This document shows positions 1 to 11,550 of a stretch of 64,000 bases of DNA, piece after piece. This DNA comes from Chlorella sorokiniana (lineage: Eukaryota; Chlorophyta; Trebouxiophyceae; Chlorellales; Chlorellaceae). Numbering within the stretch: position 1 is the stretch's first letter; the number at the start of each line of letters is the position of its first letter. Location: positions 1,922,001-1,986,000 of the forward strand of contig CP084609.1 in assembly GCA_025917655.1 (NCBI GenBank). Reading direction: 5' to 3'. Below the pieces are notes generated by a model. That model did no database searches, had not been told where the DNA came from, and saw only the letters and a program-made list of their open reading frames with translations. The position numbers and the translations under genes are program-made.

Positions 1-1543
1 ACCCGCAGCCGGGTTACGGGGGCGCAGCGGGGCAGCAGGCAGGCATCACGGCGGCGGCGCTGCCCCCGCAGCCGGCCCCGCACCAGCCGCCGCTCTCCGG
101 GCGGCCGCGGTGCTGCAGAACGCGCTGCAGAGCCTGGCGGCAGCGCAGCGCCCTGCACCGGCGCCGTGGCATGCGGCGCCGGCGGCGCAGGGCGCAGGCG
201 CCGGTGGCGCTGCGTTTGGCCCGGTCCCGCTGCAGGCTCCCGCACCGCAGTACCCTGCCAGCGTTGCCCAGCCGCCCGCCTGGCGCCCGCCGTTGCTGCC
301 GTCGCAGCCGGTGCCGCCGCTGGTGGTGTCGCAGCCGGCTGAGCCCGGCTGGCCGCCGCCGCTCTCCGACCAACTGGCCGCTGCCTTGGCCAAGCTGCAG
401 CAGGCTCAGGCGGGCAACCCCAGGCTGGCTGAGCTGTTGAAGCAGCTGCAGGGAACGTTGGGGGCAGGGCGCAGCTGCGGGGCAGCAACTGGCGGCGGCC
501 CCGGCGGCAGCCCCGCCGCCGCCGCCGCCGCCCGAGGTCGCCTTGCTGCAAGGGCTGCTGTCCAGCGGCAAGGTGTCTGTGGAGGGCATGGCGGGGGCCA
601 TGGCGCAGCTGCTTACAAGCGGCAATGCGCAGCAGCAGCAACAGGTGGCGGCGCTGCTGGGCCGGCTGTCCCAGGCAGCGCCAGGCGCCGCCGCTGCGGT
701 GGCGGCGGCGCCTGCGGCGGCCCCGGCGCAGCGCCCGACCTGCGCCAGTTCCTGGATGCAGCCGCCCAGAAGCTGCTGGCGGACTTCAAGGCACGGCAAT
801 CGCAGCAGGCGCAGCAGGCGCCGCCCCGCAAGGCGCCGCCCAGGCGACGGCACAGCCGCCCCCGCGGCTGCGCAGCCGGCCCCAGCGGCAGCACAGGCAG
901 CCGCAGCTCAGGCCCCCTCCGGAAGCCCTCATGCCACCAGCGCAGGGCGGGGCGCCGCCCCAAGCGCAGGCGCCGCCGCCGCCGCAGGAGGCGCCGCACC
1001 CGGCGCTCCCAGCCTCCATCCAGGCCCACATTTCTCAGTTCCCGCCCGCCGCCCGGCCCGCGCTGCAGGCGGTGAGAGCGCACCCTCTGCCGCCCCTGAC
1101 CCCCGCCCTTCCCTGCCGCCGCAGCATGGCCCGCCCTGCGCACCAACCCTCCCGCTGCGCCCAGCTGCCTTTGCGCTGCGCTCGCTTTACCTGCCGCGGT
1201 CGTCCCCTGCCCCCGTGCCGGCTGCCCCCTGCTGACGTGCTTGCCCAAGGCTGCTGCTGCCCCCTCCACCCCGGGAGCAACACACTTGCACTTCTCACAC
1301 CCACAACGATTCCATTTTTATACACCCACACAACAATCTGCACGCCCCCCCCCCCCCCCAACCCGCCCTCCCTGCAGGCCGTGGTCAAGCTGTCGCGGGG
1401 CCTGCAGCAGGGCAGGCTGAGTGCAGAGCAGCTGGTGGCAAGCCTGCCGGTGCCGCCGGAAGGGCGGCAGCGCCTGGTGGCCATGCTGCAGGAGCTGCTG
1501 GCGGCGCAGGACGGCGGCGGCAGTGGCGGCAGCGACGCAGGCA

Positions 1544-1575
<32 letters not shown>

Positions 1576-2116
1576 CAAAGAGGGCGGCGGCACCAGCGGC
1601 GGCGCGCCTGCAGCTGCGCCTGCGCAGCGCGGCGCCCCTGCGGCAGCGGCGGCACGCCGCAGGTGTCCCCGGCGCGGTGGCGGATGCGGCGGCGGCGGCG
1701 CTGGGCGCCAGCGGCCAGCTGCCCGCCCGCTCGGGCTCGCTGGGGCAGGTGGCGCCCGCCGCCGCCTCGCCAGTGCTGCAGCAGGTGACTGCGGACGACG
1801 TGGCGCCTGTGCACAAGCAGCTGCCTCCAATCCGCACCGCCACCCCGACGCCGCTCGCCGCTCGCCGCTGCAGCCGCAGCAGCAGCCTGTCGCCGCCGCC
1901 GCCCCAGCCCCAGCCACGCAGCAGCAGCAGGTGGCGGCCGGCGACAAGCGCAAGACGCCCGAGCCGGCGGCGCCAGCGGCAGGCACCGGCGACGGCGGTG
2001 TGGCGGCCGAGCCAGCTGCGAAGCAGCAGCGGACTGTGGGCCCCGCAGGTGGCGCCGTCGCGGCTGGCAACCCGCCTGTCAGCGGCCCGGCTGCGGCGGC
2101 TGCAGCAGGCTCGTGA
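1..2116 (+). CDS. Ala/Pro/Gln-rich protein, 5' partial (function unknown)
   Basis: I do not recognise this protein. Its coding signal runs from the left window edge to a stop at 2116. Readable parts are a helical stretch near 380-450 (LSDQLAAALAKLQQAQAG, then LAELLKQLQGTLG), a second helix pair near 545-690, PDLRQFLDAAAQKLLADFKA near 735-795, and after an intron at about 1072-1377 a helix-turn-helix-like stretch (VVKLSRGLQQGRLSAEQLVA) near 1380-1500. The C-terminus carries a basic KRK patch near 1945 within Ala/Pro-rich sequence, so nuclear location is possible. The best frame changes at least three times at G/C runs, which I read as sequencing indels. A truncated paralog lies at 11551-12448. 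It is convergent with the wall-type gene ending at 2914. Function is unassigned. Confidence 0.5.
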
Positions 2117-2913
2117 GCGGCAGCGCAGGCAGCGGCACCTGGGCGTCCCTGCGCCCGGCCCCCAGCAGCGTATTCTCTGCACTGGTGGGCGGCAGCTGCT
2201 TTGGTTGGTTGGCACCGGGCAGCCTGGGCCCTGGGCCACCCTATAGCGCGCCCGCCTGGAGCGTCAGCCCTCGGGGGCGTGAAATTTTGCTGCACAAAAG
2301 TTGCCCACGCTCTTGGGCATGGCCACCCACCCAGCATCGACCCACCCAGCACTGTTTCAAGCTCCCTTCCCAACCTTCCCCCGCCCCGCCTGCCCTGTTT
2401 GGCCCCCTCTGGCACCCTTCTCCCGGCCCCTCCTGTGGTCCGTGCCCCGCCCTGCTGCCGCGCCTGCGGAGGACGCAAGCTGGCAGCCCCTCCCTGTTGC
2501 ACCTGCCTGCTGAGTGCCGCCCCCGCCCCACAAGAACGGTGCACACCGTCCTCTCACGAACGCCGCGCCGTGAGTGCTGCAGTGTTTCACCTCATCCTGC
2601 CAAGCGGTGTGCTCTGCTATAGATTCTTGGCTTCACACGCGGCTGTAACGACAAGCTGCTGCGCCCTCAGCACGCAGCGAGAGCAACACAGCACCAAAAA
2701 CAGGTAGTCCAGGCAGGGGCTGCCAGGCAAATCGACAGGGAATCTACAGGCTTGGGTTGAGATTCACCGGATGCGTGAAGGTGCGGGAATGGCGACTATC
2801 AGACAAACTCTCAAGAGAAAGCCTTCAGGGCCCTCCCGACCGCAGCGCACACCGCACACAGCACATGTGCTTGTCAAGCGCAGGGGTCAATCAAACCCAC
2901 ACCAGTCCGGGGC
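2117..2913. other. Convergent 3' flanks, no gene
   Basis: No convincing coding exon is seen between the Ala-rich gene and the convergent wall-type gene. A TGTAA element at about 2645-2649 fits the usual green-algal polyadenylation signal for the + strand gene. The whole stretch is repeated at 12449-13291, and part of it a third time near 17850-18085. Confidence 0.5.
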
Positions 2914-5900
2914 TCAGGGGCGGTAGGTGGAGCCCAGCAGGCCGGCCACGGGCAGCGGCAGCGGGGGCCCCAGCCTGATGAGGTACACATCCAGCCACTG
3001 GCCGTACTGCGGGTACGACGGCTGCAGCAGGGAGGCGCACCAAGCAGGCGGGTGAGACCAGGCGGCGCCAGAGGCTATGCGCTGCAGGGTCGACAGCCAG
3101 CCATGCAGAGGCTGCCAAGCAGCAGCCTCCGAGCAGCTCCCAGGCAGGTTGCCAAGACGTGCGGCGCACCCGGACGCGGGGCGCAGGGTGGTGCGCAGCT
3201 GGGGCGTCGATATGGAGACGCACCCGAGGGCCGGCCGCGCCTGCAGCCACGTCGGTGCAAGGGCGAGTGCGTTGCGGCGCATGCAGCGCACTGAGCCAGG
3301 AGCTCAGCCGAGCATGGTGTGCTTCCCCTGCGACACAAGCACCCAACTGCCTGCTGGCGCTCACCTCCACCACCACGTTGTTGCGCAGCGCCAGCTGGCC
3401 CACTCCCGTCCACAGCCGCCCGTCGACCACAACTGCAAAGAGTCGAGCACAGGGCATGCGTTTGCCCAAATGCGATGGCGTGCCCCCGATTCCCTTGGCA
3501 GCACAAGCCAAAGCTGCAGCGCAACCGCTGGCCACCCACCGCTCAGCCTCCACTGGCCGGCCACCTCCCGCAGCTGCACTGCCACGCGCGTGACGCCCTT
3601 TGAGAACTCCACCACGCGCAGCAGCGTCTGGCCGGGCGGTCGCCGCCGGGCCCAAACCGGGAGGTGACACGCGTGCCGCTGCCGTCGCTGTACAGCAGGA
3701 TGCTCACGCCCAGGGCGCCGGTGTAGGGGTTCTGGGGCCGCCTGCGGGCGGATGAGCAGCAGGAAGGTGAGTGCCGGCTGTCAGTGCATTGCACAAGCAC
3801 GAACCGACGCAGTTCGCTCTTCCTGCATCACCTGTGTAGTCAAAGCCGCGGTAGCTGGTGTTGGCGCCGCCGGAAATGGCAGCGGTAAGTTGCTGGGGGC
3901 CGTGGCAAAGGAGGGCGGGGACGGGGTGGCGGCGGTTTTGGGGACCGCACCGGAGGCTTTGGACGAGGTGGAGGCGGTTTGGGCGCCGAACTGGAGGCTT
4001 GGGGCGGGGCGGGGGCGGCTTGGGGCGGGGCGGGGGCGGCTTGGGGCGGGGCGGGGGCGGCTTGGGGCGGGGCGGGGGTGGCTTGGGGCGGGGCGGGGGC
4101 GGCTTGGGGCGGGGGGGGGGCGGCTTGGGGCGGGGCGGGGGTGGCTTGGGGCGGGGCGGGGGGCTGGGGGCGTGGCGGGGCGGCTTAGGGCGGCGGCGGC
4201 GGCTTTGGGCGGGGCGGGGGGCTTGGGGCGAGGCGGGGAGGCTTGGGGCGGGGCGGGGGAGGCTTGGGGCTCGGCGGGGGAGAGGGCGGCGGCGGAGAGG
4301 GCGGCGGCGGCGAGGGCGGCGGCGGCGAGGGCGGCGGCGGAGATGGCGGTGGCGGCGAGGGCGGCGGCGGCGAGGGCGGCGGGGGAGAGGGCGGCGGTGG
4401 AAAGGGTGGCGGCGGCGAGGGCGGCGGTGGCGAGGGCGGCGGCGGAGAGGGCGGGCTGCAGTGCAGGCAACAACCAAGAGGTGAAGAGTGTCAGGGCGGC
4501 CTCGTGCATGTTTTCCTCCATTGATTGCATGTTTTCGACATCTGGGCAGCCAAGCAAGCACAGCCAGAATGTGCTGCAGAGTTGAAACTGCGGCTGCGCG
4601 CGGCATGCCCTGGACCCACCCACCTGGGGTACACGCGCAGGGTGACGGCATTCTCGTTGCCATCGTCATACGTTCCCCACACGTTGTCGTTGAGGATGTT
4701 TGCGTTGTTCAGGTACTCAAAGTCACGCACGCCAGCCGTCCCTGCTAGTACGACCCCATACTGGAAAGAGCAGCCCTGCACCAGGATGGTGTACGCCGCC
4801 GACGCTTCCAGGGCATAGTCCAGCTCAAAGCTGCGGTGGGGAGCAGAGAGATGTGAGGCTGTGAAAGCGCCTGTCCTTGATGACAGTGCTCAGGACGCAA
4901 GCTTGTGCTTAAGCACACGAGCTGAGGGCCAAGCGGAGGGACGGATTTGCATGGGTTAACTGGAGGGCAGGCGACACCGCCAGCAAGGCCAGCAGAGTCG
5001 GGCGCACGTGAGCAGAGCTCCCGGGGGAGCGGCGGCGGCTGCTCCATGATGGTTGATGTGACGAGGGGAGTGAGCGGACCATTGGCGGGCAGCGTCTGGC
5101 CAGCAGGGACAGCCACCAGCGACGCTGTCAAGCCACACCATGTGCCGCTCCGAAAGCCCGATAGGAAGGTGGCAGAGGCGAGGCGCGCAGGAGCGGGCCC
5201 CACACGGAAGGTTAACCCGATCCGGATGGCGGGTCCTGCACCCACTCTGCCTCCCGTGTTGTCAAACACGCTGCAGGGCAGAGGGGTGTGCGGCCGAGTG
5301 AGCTGGATCCATCCCTGCTGCTTTGCAGGCTTGCGCATGAATGCGAGGGGGAAGTGCTGGTGCCAGCATGTCGACCCACCCGACATGCAACCTGGCTGGA
5401 CCCAGCACAAATGCCACTGCATCTGTAACTGCTGCATGGCCGCGCCAAACCGGCCCAAACCGTCTCACATGACTCCAGCCGGCGGCGGCGAGGGCGGCGG
5501 CGGCGAGGGCGGCGGCGGCGAGGGTGGCGGTGGAGAGGGTGGCGGTGGAGAGGGCGGCGGTGGCGATAGCGGGCTGCAGCGGATGGCCAGCAAGGGAGTT
5601 GGGGCACCTCCTTGCGGTTGCGCATCCATCGGCGGGCCTCTGGCACGCCTCCCTTGCAGACAACCCACCCGCGCTTCGCCCATCCCTCCACCCCACCTGT
5701 CGCTGCCCATCAGCACCACTGCGACAGCGGCAGGGGTGCTCGTCGCCTCAAAGTAGGGCTCCTGGCCTTGTTGGATGACGAGATCGATGTTGCCAAGGTA
5801 GTCGACTCCTGAGCCCGAGAAAGGCGTTTCCGGGCACGCATCAATTCTGCAGAACAAATACAACCCCGCGCTGCACGAAATGCGCGGCAGGAGGCCGTAC

Positions 5901-6930
5901 TCGACGCCCGCCTCCATCAGGATTCCCGTGCCCAGTGGCAGCCTGTGGCAGCGTGGGGAGCAGCGGCGCGGGTGGAAGGCGGCAGTGTGCCTGCACTGGT
6001 GTGCCCCACACTGCACGGGGTGCAGACGGTGCCCGAGGCGGTCCTACCAAGCAGAAATGCACTTGCGGCAGACGGGCGGCCCACAGGCACAACGGAGGCC
6101 AGCAGAGCAGCGCAGCCAAGCTCCCGCACGTGAAGGGTTCCGGAGCACCGCGGCCAGGCAGAGCCAAAGACACAGACGGCGACGTGAAGAAGGGAGCCGT
6201 GTCCGGTGGCGGGAAGTCGCCGACGGGCAGCCGGAAGAGCAGCACATCAGCAGTGCACTCTGCTGCGCCCGGCAATGCGGACAGGTAGAACATGGCGGAG
6301 GTGAGGTACGAAGACTGAGCGCCCCATCGCAGGCGAATGCCCCGCACGCGATCGGTCCAGGTGTTAAGCCAGTTGGGGTTTACTCCGGTGTTGGGAGCGG
6401 GTCTTGAGTCCAGCACCCTGCGCAGCACAGGCGTATGCCCCAGGCAGCGGCGCCGGCAAGGAGTCCCCGTCAGCAGGTTGCAAAGTTTGAATGAAAGTAT
6501 AATCGGTGATCGGTGCATCAGCCTCAACAACGTGGCACTGGTGTGGTGTGCCTGTAGGCCCAAACAAGGCAAGTGCAGCTTGTGGCCTATGCAGTGCGCC
6601 CAGGCAGGGCCTCACACGGACTGAGCGGTCCCGTATGGCGGCAGGAGGAGCAGCAGCCCTGCGCGTGCACAGCATACAAGGTCGGCGCCATTCCGGGTCA
6701 TACATGATGCTGCAGGGTAACACGGCGGAAGCTAGCGGCCAGCCTCTTGGCGGCCGTCGACTCACCCATCACCAGCAGGCCGCTGGCGCGAACACTGCTG
6801 GGCGGCATGGCGCCTCTGCCGCCCTGATCCGGCGATCTTGCGCAGGTTGCACACCGATTGGCTGCAGAAACAACTCCGAAGGCAAACCCTGGAGGGAGGG
6901 AAATGCGGGCGGATGCCGCCAACACCCTAT
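2914..6930 (-). CDS. Modular Pro-rich extracellular (cell-wall type) protein, copy 1
   Basis: This is a multi-exon gene reading leftwards. In order there is a two-part beta-rich module (about 6420-6170, VLDSRPAPNTG start, and about 5936-5730, ILMEAGVEYGLLPRISCSAG); an SPPPP linker (about 5580-5470); a second module pair (about 5272-4990, VFDNTGG start, and 4833-4631, FELDYALEASAAYTILVQG, ending at a GTGGGT donor); a long SPPPP then PPPPRPK linker (about 4453-3960); and a C-terminal domain in several exons (LTAAISGGANTSYRG, LLRVVEFSKGVTRVAVQLRE, GRLWTGVGQLALRNNVVVE) ending LLGSTYRP at 2914. Pro-rich linkers of this kind are known from green-algal wall and matrix proteins. The N-terminus and any signal peptide were not located. 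The linker frame is disturbed at G/C runs. Secretion is inferred. Confidence 0.6.
3990..4452. repeat. Minisatellites encoding PPPPRPK and SPPPP linkers
   Basis: About 4000-4190 holds roughly eight tandem 21-bp units (core cttggggcggggcggg on the + strand), each encoding seven residues of type RPKPPPP on the - strand. About 4270-4450 holds 15-bp units (core ggcggcggcgagg) encoding SPPPP. The run of G tracts on the + strand could fold into G-quadruplexes. Confidence 0.85.
5478..5570. repeat. 15-bp minisatellite encoding (SPPPP)n
   Basis: About six tandem 15-bp units of the form ggcggcggcgagggc on the + strand encode a short SPPPP linker between the two module pairs of the - strand gene. It is followed by a conserved PxGVM end and a GTGAGA donor. 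Confidence 0.8.
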
Positions 6931-8206
6931 GCGTGTTGAGTGCAGATTCAGAGAACGCAAGCGATCCAAAAACAACGCCGTCCCATCAAGTACGAATGTG
7001 CAGCCCCCAGTTTCCAAGAAGCTGTGCACAAGGGTGTGTGGACAGCAGCATCACACGTGGTGCCATGCCTTGCTGGCTTCTTCCCTAGCTTCATCTGCTC
7101 TCATGTGACCGTTGGGTTGCAGCGATGATGTCAACATACCCGCCCGGGCGCGCCCTGCCAGTTGGCGTCAGAATCTGACATATGCCGGTTAAGAGCTGGT
7201 CAATGCTGCAGGCAGCTCTGGTGCTGCTCAAGCCAGCCAAGAGCTGCTGGCGAGGCACACCGGAACTGCACCACAGGGCGGTGCATCGAGGGCCAGCATT
7301 AGGGGCCCCTTTCATAGGGACAGCGCCTCCACTCGTGTGTTGGGCACGGCGGCCGCACGGCGGCAGGTGTCGGGCCGCTTCCTCGGCCGCACACCGGCAG
7401 CCCAGCACAGCTGCACTGGCAGAACGCGTACAGCAGTAGACTGCAACTGTACCTGCAAGATGGCCATGGCTGCTGACCTCGCTTTCCCGGTGAGAGCCCC
7501 TGCCAGGCCGCAGATTCCCTGCTAGTCCTGTTGGCGCGCTGCCGCGACGTCGCCGGTCGACCGGCTTTAGTGTTCCTCAGGGGAGCCCAACCAGCGCACG
7601 CATTAATGCCCCTCTCAGTCTGGCTGCCTGGCGCCACTGGCTGGGCTGGTGCAGGGCCGTCGGTACTGCCAGCTCACATTAATGTATTCATGCGTTATCA
7701 ATAGCAGGATCCCTAAATAAGCTGCCACAGCGGTTGGTGCGCAAAGGGAGGTGGCAATTGCAGGTGGGGGTTGAATTCAGCGCCGGGAGGACCCAGGCAG
7801 GTAAAAGGGTTGGGACCGCGATGGCGGCAGCGCAGAGGGGCAGGGGGCAGGTGCTAAGGGGCGAGGGCAAAGAATACAGGGAGCGCCTCGAGGGCCAGGG
7901 GTGACACCACGGATTGCGCGACTGAGGCAAGGGGCAAGGGTGCAGTGGGGCAGGGAGGGGGCAGAGGGCGCCGCAGCGGCAGCGCAGGGCAGTACAGCAA
8001 GCGTCCGAGGTGGTCTTGGGCAGCGGGCCAAACGGCGTGCAACCAAAAAAACAAAGTTAAAGTGGAGAGGCTGCTTGTGCGTCGCATCAGGCTGCGCTGG
8101 GGGGTGCGGAAAATTGCTAGGTGCCACAAGTTGAATACCCTGGCCGGGGGCCATGATGTGCGCTGGCAGGCACAGCGTGCCCCCTACATTGGCGGGTGAG
8201 GACAGC
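6931..8206. other. Spacer with no recognised gene
   Basis: This stretch lies between the 5' side of the wall-type gene and the bestrophin fragment. I see no exon with conserved sequence. Part of it may be the promoter and first exons of the - strand wall-type gene, whose signal peptide should be encoded near here but could not be identified. Confidence 0.35.
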
Positions 8207-8840
8207 TCATTGCCCCCAGTTGACGTTGTTGCGCCGCGCCCCCGCTGCAGGAACTCTGACACCTCCTGCGACGTGTGTGGGGGGCGCGGGCGCGGGGCTC
8301 GGGGGCCCAGCGGCAGGGGAGCCCTGCCGCGCGCTGTTCGTGGCGGCCATGACGCGCACGCTGTCCTCAATGCCGCGGCAGATGCCCTCCAGAGGCAGGA
8401 TGCTGAAGGGCTCCTCGATGAAAACCCCAATCTCCTCAATGCCTGCAGCAGCAAGGCAAGGCAGGGTCGCGGGGAAGGTTGAGATGCAGTGCAGCCTCTC
8501 TGGCAGCTTGTGGAAGCCCCCGCCTTGGGCAGCCGGGCCAAGGCCCAGCAACAGCAGGCGGGGGCAGCGCGGCCGGCGGCAAGCGCAGGGCGGGTGGCAA
8601 GGCGCGGCCCAGGCCCAGCGAGGGGCAGCTGGCCACACGCCGCCCCAACCGCGGCAGGCTGGCGCGGGCGTGGAGCGAGCGCGGCTGAGGGAGGGCCTGC
8701 GGGCCCCGCAGCGTCGCTCACCCAGCAGGAAGAAGGCGACGACGGCGATGACGGGCAGCATGGCCCAGCCGCAGCCCTCCCACAGCGTGAAGGGCAGCAG
8801 CGTGAGCCAGATCATCAGGAAGCGGGAGGTGTGCCTGCGG
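8207..8840 (-). pseudogene. Bestrophin-like (VCCN/UPF0187) C-terminal fragment
   Basis: Two exons are clear. The first (about 8840-8721) follows a CCGCAG acceptor and encodes HTSRFLMIWLTLLPFTLWEG followed by a membrane segment ending FFLLG at a GTGAGC donor. The second (about 8450-8207) encodes IEEIGVFIEEPFSILPLEGI, the conserved C-terminal bestrophin signature, then a short Pro/Ala tail ending NNVNWGQ. Bestrophin-like proteins are pentameric chloride/bicarbonate channels of thylakoid or other membranes. The N-terminal half, with the first helices and the channel neck, is not found between 8840 and 9345, where another gene begins on the opposite strand. I therefore call it a 5'-truncated fragment; an upstream exon missed through sequence error remains possible. 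Confidence 0.65.
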
Positions 8841-9344
8841 CAGGTGGCGGCAGGGGTGTGTGTGGTGGTGGTGGTGGTGGTGGAGGGGAGGAGGGGGGGG
8901 AAGGTCCCAGTCAGCTGGCGGGCTCGGTGCGCTGCCAGTCTTCTGCAAGGACGTCACTAGCTTAGCGCTGCAGGCCTTAATGACCAGCACGGTGGAGGGC
9001 ATTGCCATTGGCAGCGGCGGAAGCGTGAAGGTGGGCTGGTGCCAGTAGCTGAGGCACAGCTGGCTGCCTTGGCGGGCGTCTGCCTGTATCCCGCCCGCCT
9101 CCTCCTTGCCCGCTTCTCCCTGCCTTCTCCTGCCTGCCCGCATTGGTGCTGCGGGTCTCCGCCATTGTGGTTGATGGTGGGTTGTACGAGTCCCTGCTGG
9201 CGAGCGACAAGTGCTGGTGCATGCTGTTGCAGGTACCGCAGGGCCAGGGCGAGTGTGGTGCTTTTTGTGCGTGGTGATGGTTGATGCAGTCGCCATAGCA
9301 GCGCACACAGTTATCGCACTGCTACTGCGCTGCCGCCATCATTG
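8841..9344. other. Spacer; (TGG)n microsatellite
   Basis: There is no recognisable exon. A (tgg)n run lies at about 8862-8882. It may contain the 5' region of the + strand gene that follows. Confidence 0.4.
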
Positions 9345-11461
9345 CTGCAGGAGCGGCAGAAGGTGGCAGCAGAGTGGCAGCAGGCCAAGCGTGTGCATGA
9401 GCAGGCTGCCAGGGACCCCAACGGCCAGCTGCAGCGCGAGGTGCTCAACCTCTCCCTGTTCCAGGACATGCAGCAGCACAACGTGCCGGCGCCACGCAGA
9501 CTGACCCCAGGGGGCCTCCCGAATGGCATGGGCACCTGCCTACAGATTGTGCAGCGGGTGCTCTTCCAGCCGGAGCCCCTGCTGAAGGCCGCCAGGGAGC
9601 AGCCACTGCCGCCTGCCGACGCGGTGCGTCCCCTGCTGCTGCGGCCAGGAGAGACCGGCGAGCGGCCTGATCCCTGCAGCAGCTGCGCCATCGGCCGGCG
9701 GCGGCCGCCTCGTGGCAAGCGGCAGCGGCGGCAGCAGCGGGAGCAGCATGCACACTCCTGCGCAGGAGTGTCCAGTGGCCCTCACGTGGGACGCCCTGGG
9801 CAAGGGGGCAGAGTTTGTCGTGGCAGCGGCTGCTGCAGAGGAGGCAGACGTGCCTGGTGACGTCATTGCACGCTACCAGCAGCTACAAGCAGACACCGAG
9901 CCAGGACCAACTGCCGAGCAGGTGCACATGCATGGTGCCTGCCAGACCACCACCTTTACACGCCAAGCTGTGATGTCAGCTCGAGGCATGCCCAGGCATC
10001 CCTGCGCCCCCACCCCCACCCCCATCGCAGATGCCTGCTGACCTCGCCGCGCAGCTGACAGCTGCTGGCGCGGCGCTGTGGATGCAAGCGTGTACACCTG
10101 CTGGGCCGACTATGGCAAGTCGTGCTGGCTGCGTGTGTATGCACGCGCGTTGGGTGGGTGTGGGTGTGGGTGTGCACCCGGTGTTGCCAATCACTGATAT
10201 GCTGCCGCCGCCGCCGCCGGGTTGCCGGACGCCTGCAGGCGACTGGTACGCCGCCACTGTTACTCAATGCGACTCCACCAGCCAGCAGCACACCTTGCAC
10301 TGCCCGGCAGCGGCGGCACACAGCAAAGCAACCTCAGTGCTGACTACACGCCGGCCTGCCTCAGGCAAAGGGCGCAGATCATTGCCTTCCAACGCCAGCC
10401 ATGCATGGCCCAAATGCTGCCTGGCCCCTCGGGCAGCCCTCAAGCCGTTGTGGCTGCCAGTCCTCATTACGCCTGCCGCATCTCCCTTTGACCTGGCTCG
10501 GTGCAGGGTGGAGCTGGGCACCTTGGCGATGCTGGCCCCTCCTCCCGGGAACCACTACAGGCAGACACCAGGAGAGGGGGCAGCGCCAGCGCCAGCGCCC
10601 CAGACGACAGCACCCCCGCCAGCGTGGCAGTTGGCCCGCTGCCGTGGCGGCAGCCGGGTTACCGCGGTTGACGGCGGCGGCATCGGTGCCCACCTCCGAC
10701 CGCCCTTATGGGCGCACGGCAGTGGACACAGCGGTGCAGAACGCCACAGCCCACAAGAAAGCAGACAGCCAAAGAGCAGCTGGGCCTTGAGCTGCGGGCG
10801 GTGTGCCCACCGCCATTTCAGCCATCCGAGGGCGTGCCGCCAGAGCTGGTGGGGAGTACGATTCAGCGTGGAAAGCGGCACTTGCGGCGTCTGCGTCGCC
10901 GACGGTCAACCTGCCGCAGCTGGTGGAGCGGCTGGTGGAGGCCGGCGCCAGCCATTGGGCAGCAGACCTGGTGCACCTACACTGTTGGCCAGAGCGGGCC
11001 CACGTTGTGCACCGCTGCCCAGCGCGAGCAGCGCTTGCTGCTCTACCGCCTTGCCCACGGCTGGCGGCCTGACCCCGCGGTAGCCAAGCTGCCGCCTCAG
11101 GCTGTAACGCGGGTGCTTGCAGACAGCGCCGCCCACGCGCGCATGCAACACCGCCTGGCAGCGGCGGCGGCAGCGGGCGGGACTTCCAGGCCCAGCTCCT
11201 GCACACGTTGGCTGCCGACGCCCGGTGCCCTTTTGTGACGCGCCGCACCTGGCCAAGTGTGTGGTGCGGTCTCTGGCCCCGGGGCTGCGGGCAGTCGACA
11301 GCAACGGCGAGCAGGACAGCGCGGATCCTACTGGCGAAAACACTGCTGGCGCAGGCGACAGCGGCAGCAGCGGCGGTGATGGTGGCACCCGCGGCAAGAG
11401 GCGCAAACGCCAGGCGGATGAAGCGGCTGTGCAGCGCGGCCGTGACGTTTCAAGGCGCTGA
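9345..11461 (+). CDS. Multi-exon protein of unknown function
   Basis: I do not recognise this gene. The first clear exon (about 9350-9624) is helical and charged (ERQKVAAEWQQAKRVHEQAA, then NLSLFQDMQQHNVPAPRRL) and ends at a GTGCGT donor. Further exons are about 9767-9919 (VALTWDALGKGAEFVVAA), about 10030-10150, about 10240-10350 (GDWYAATVTQCDSTSQQHTL, loosely Tudor-like), about 10800-10975 (NLPQLVERLVEAGASHWAAD) and about 10985-11461, ending in a basic, acidic and Gly-rich tail (RGKRRKRQAD) that looks like a nuclear localisation signal. Frame shifts near 11190-11240 interrupt an otherwise continuous helix-rich stretch. The start codon is not determined. A chromatin or RNA role is a guess from the basic tail only. 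Confidence 0.4.
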
Positions 11462-11550
11462 TGCACATGAGCGGGCAGCGGGCAGCTGCCAGCGCAGTAG
11501 AGGTCCAGCAGCCACATTATGCTCTTCCTGGCGAAGAAGCTGGATGACCA

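Larger units (their letters stand above)
70..5575. repeat. Segmental duplication 1, copy 1
   Basis: Alignment by eye places about 70-650, 1818-2760, 2890-4850 and 4950-5575 opposite 11551-12145, 12146-13100, 13290-15170 and 15290-15895. The block holds one + strand gene and the 3' two thirds of a convergent - strand gene. Similarity is high in exons and the shared 3' flank and lower in linkers. Left of about 70 and right of about 5575 the two copies differ. Confidence 0.75.

Noticed and set aside
3750-4590. Long + strand Gly/Ala-rich open frames over the linker repeats
   Set aside because: They are the antisense of the (SPPPP)/(PPPPRPK) coding repeats, have no splice or domain support, and appear equally at 14170-15180.
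5465-5470. Two separate genes on the - strand, because a TGA follows the SPPPP linker (PAGVM)
   Set aside because: The same end is conserved in copy 2, with a GTGAGA donor overlapping the stop, and a good acceptor precedes VFDNTGG. One spliced gene is simpler.
2914-6930. Assignment of the wall-type proteins as pherophorins
   Set aside because: The Pro-rich linker is similar, but the modules lack the Cys pattern of the pherophorin domain as far as I can see.
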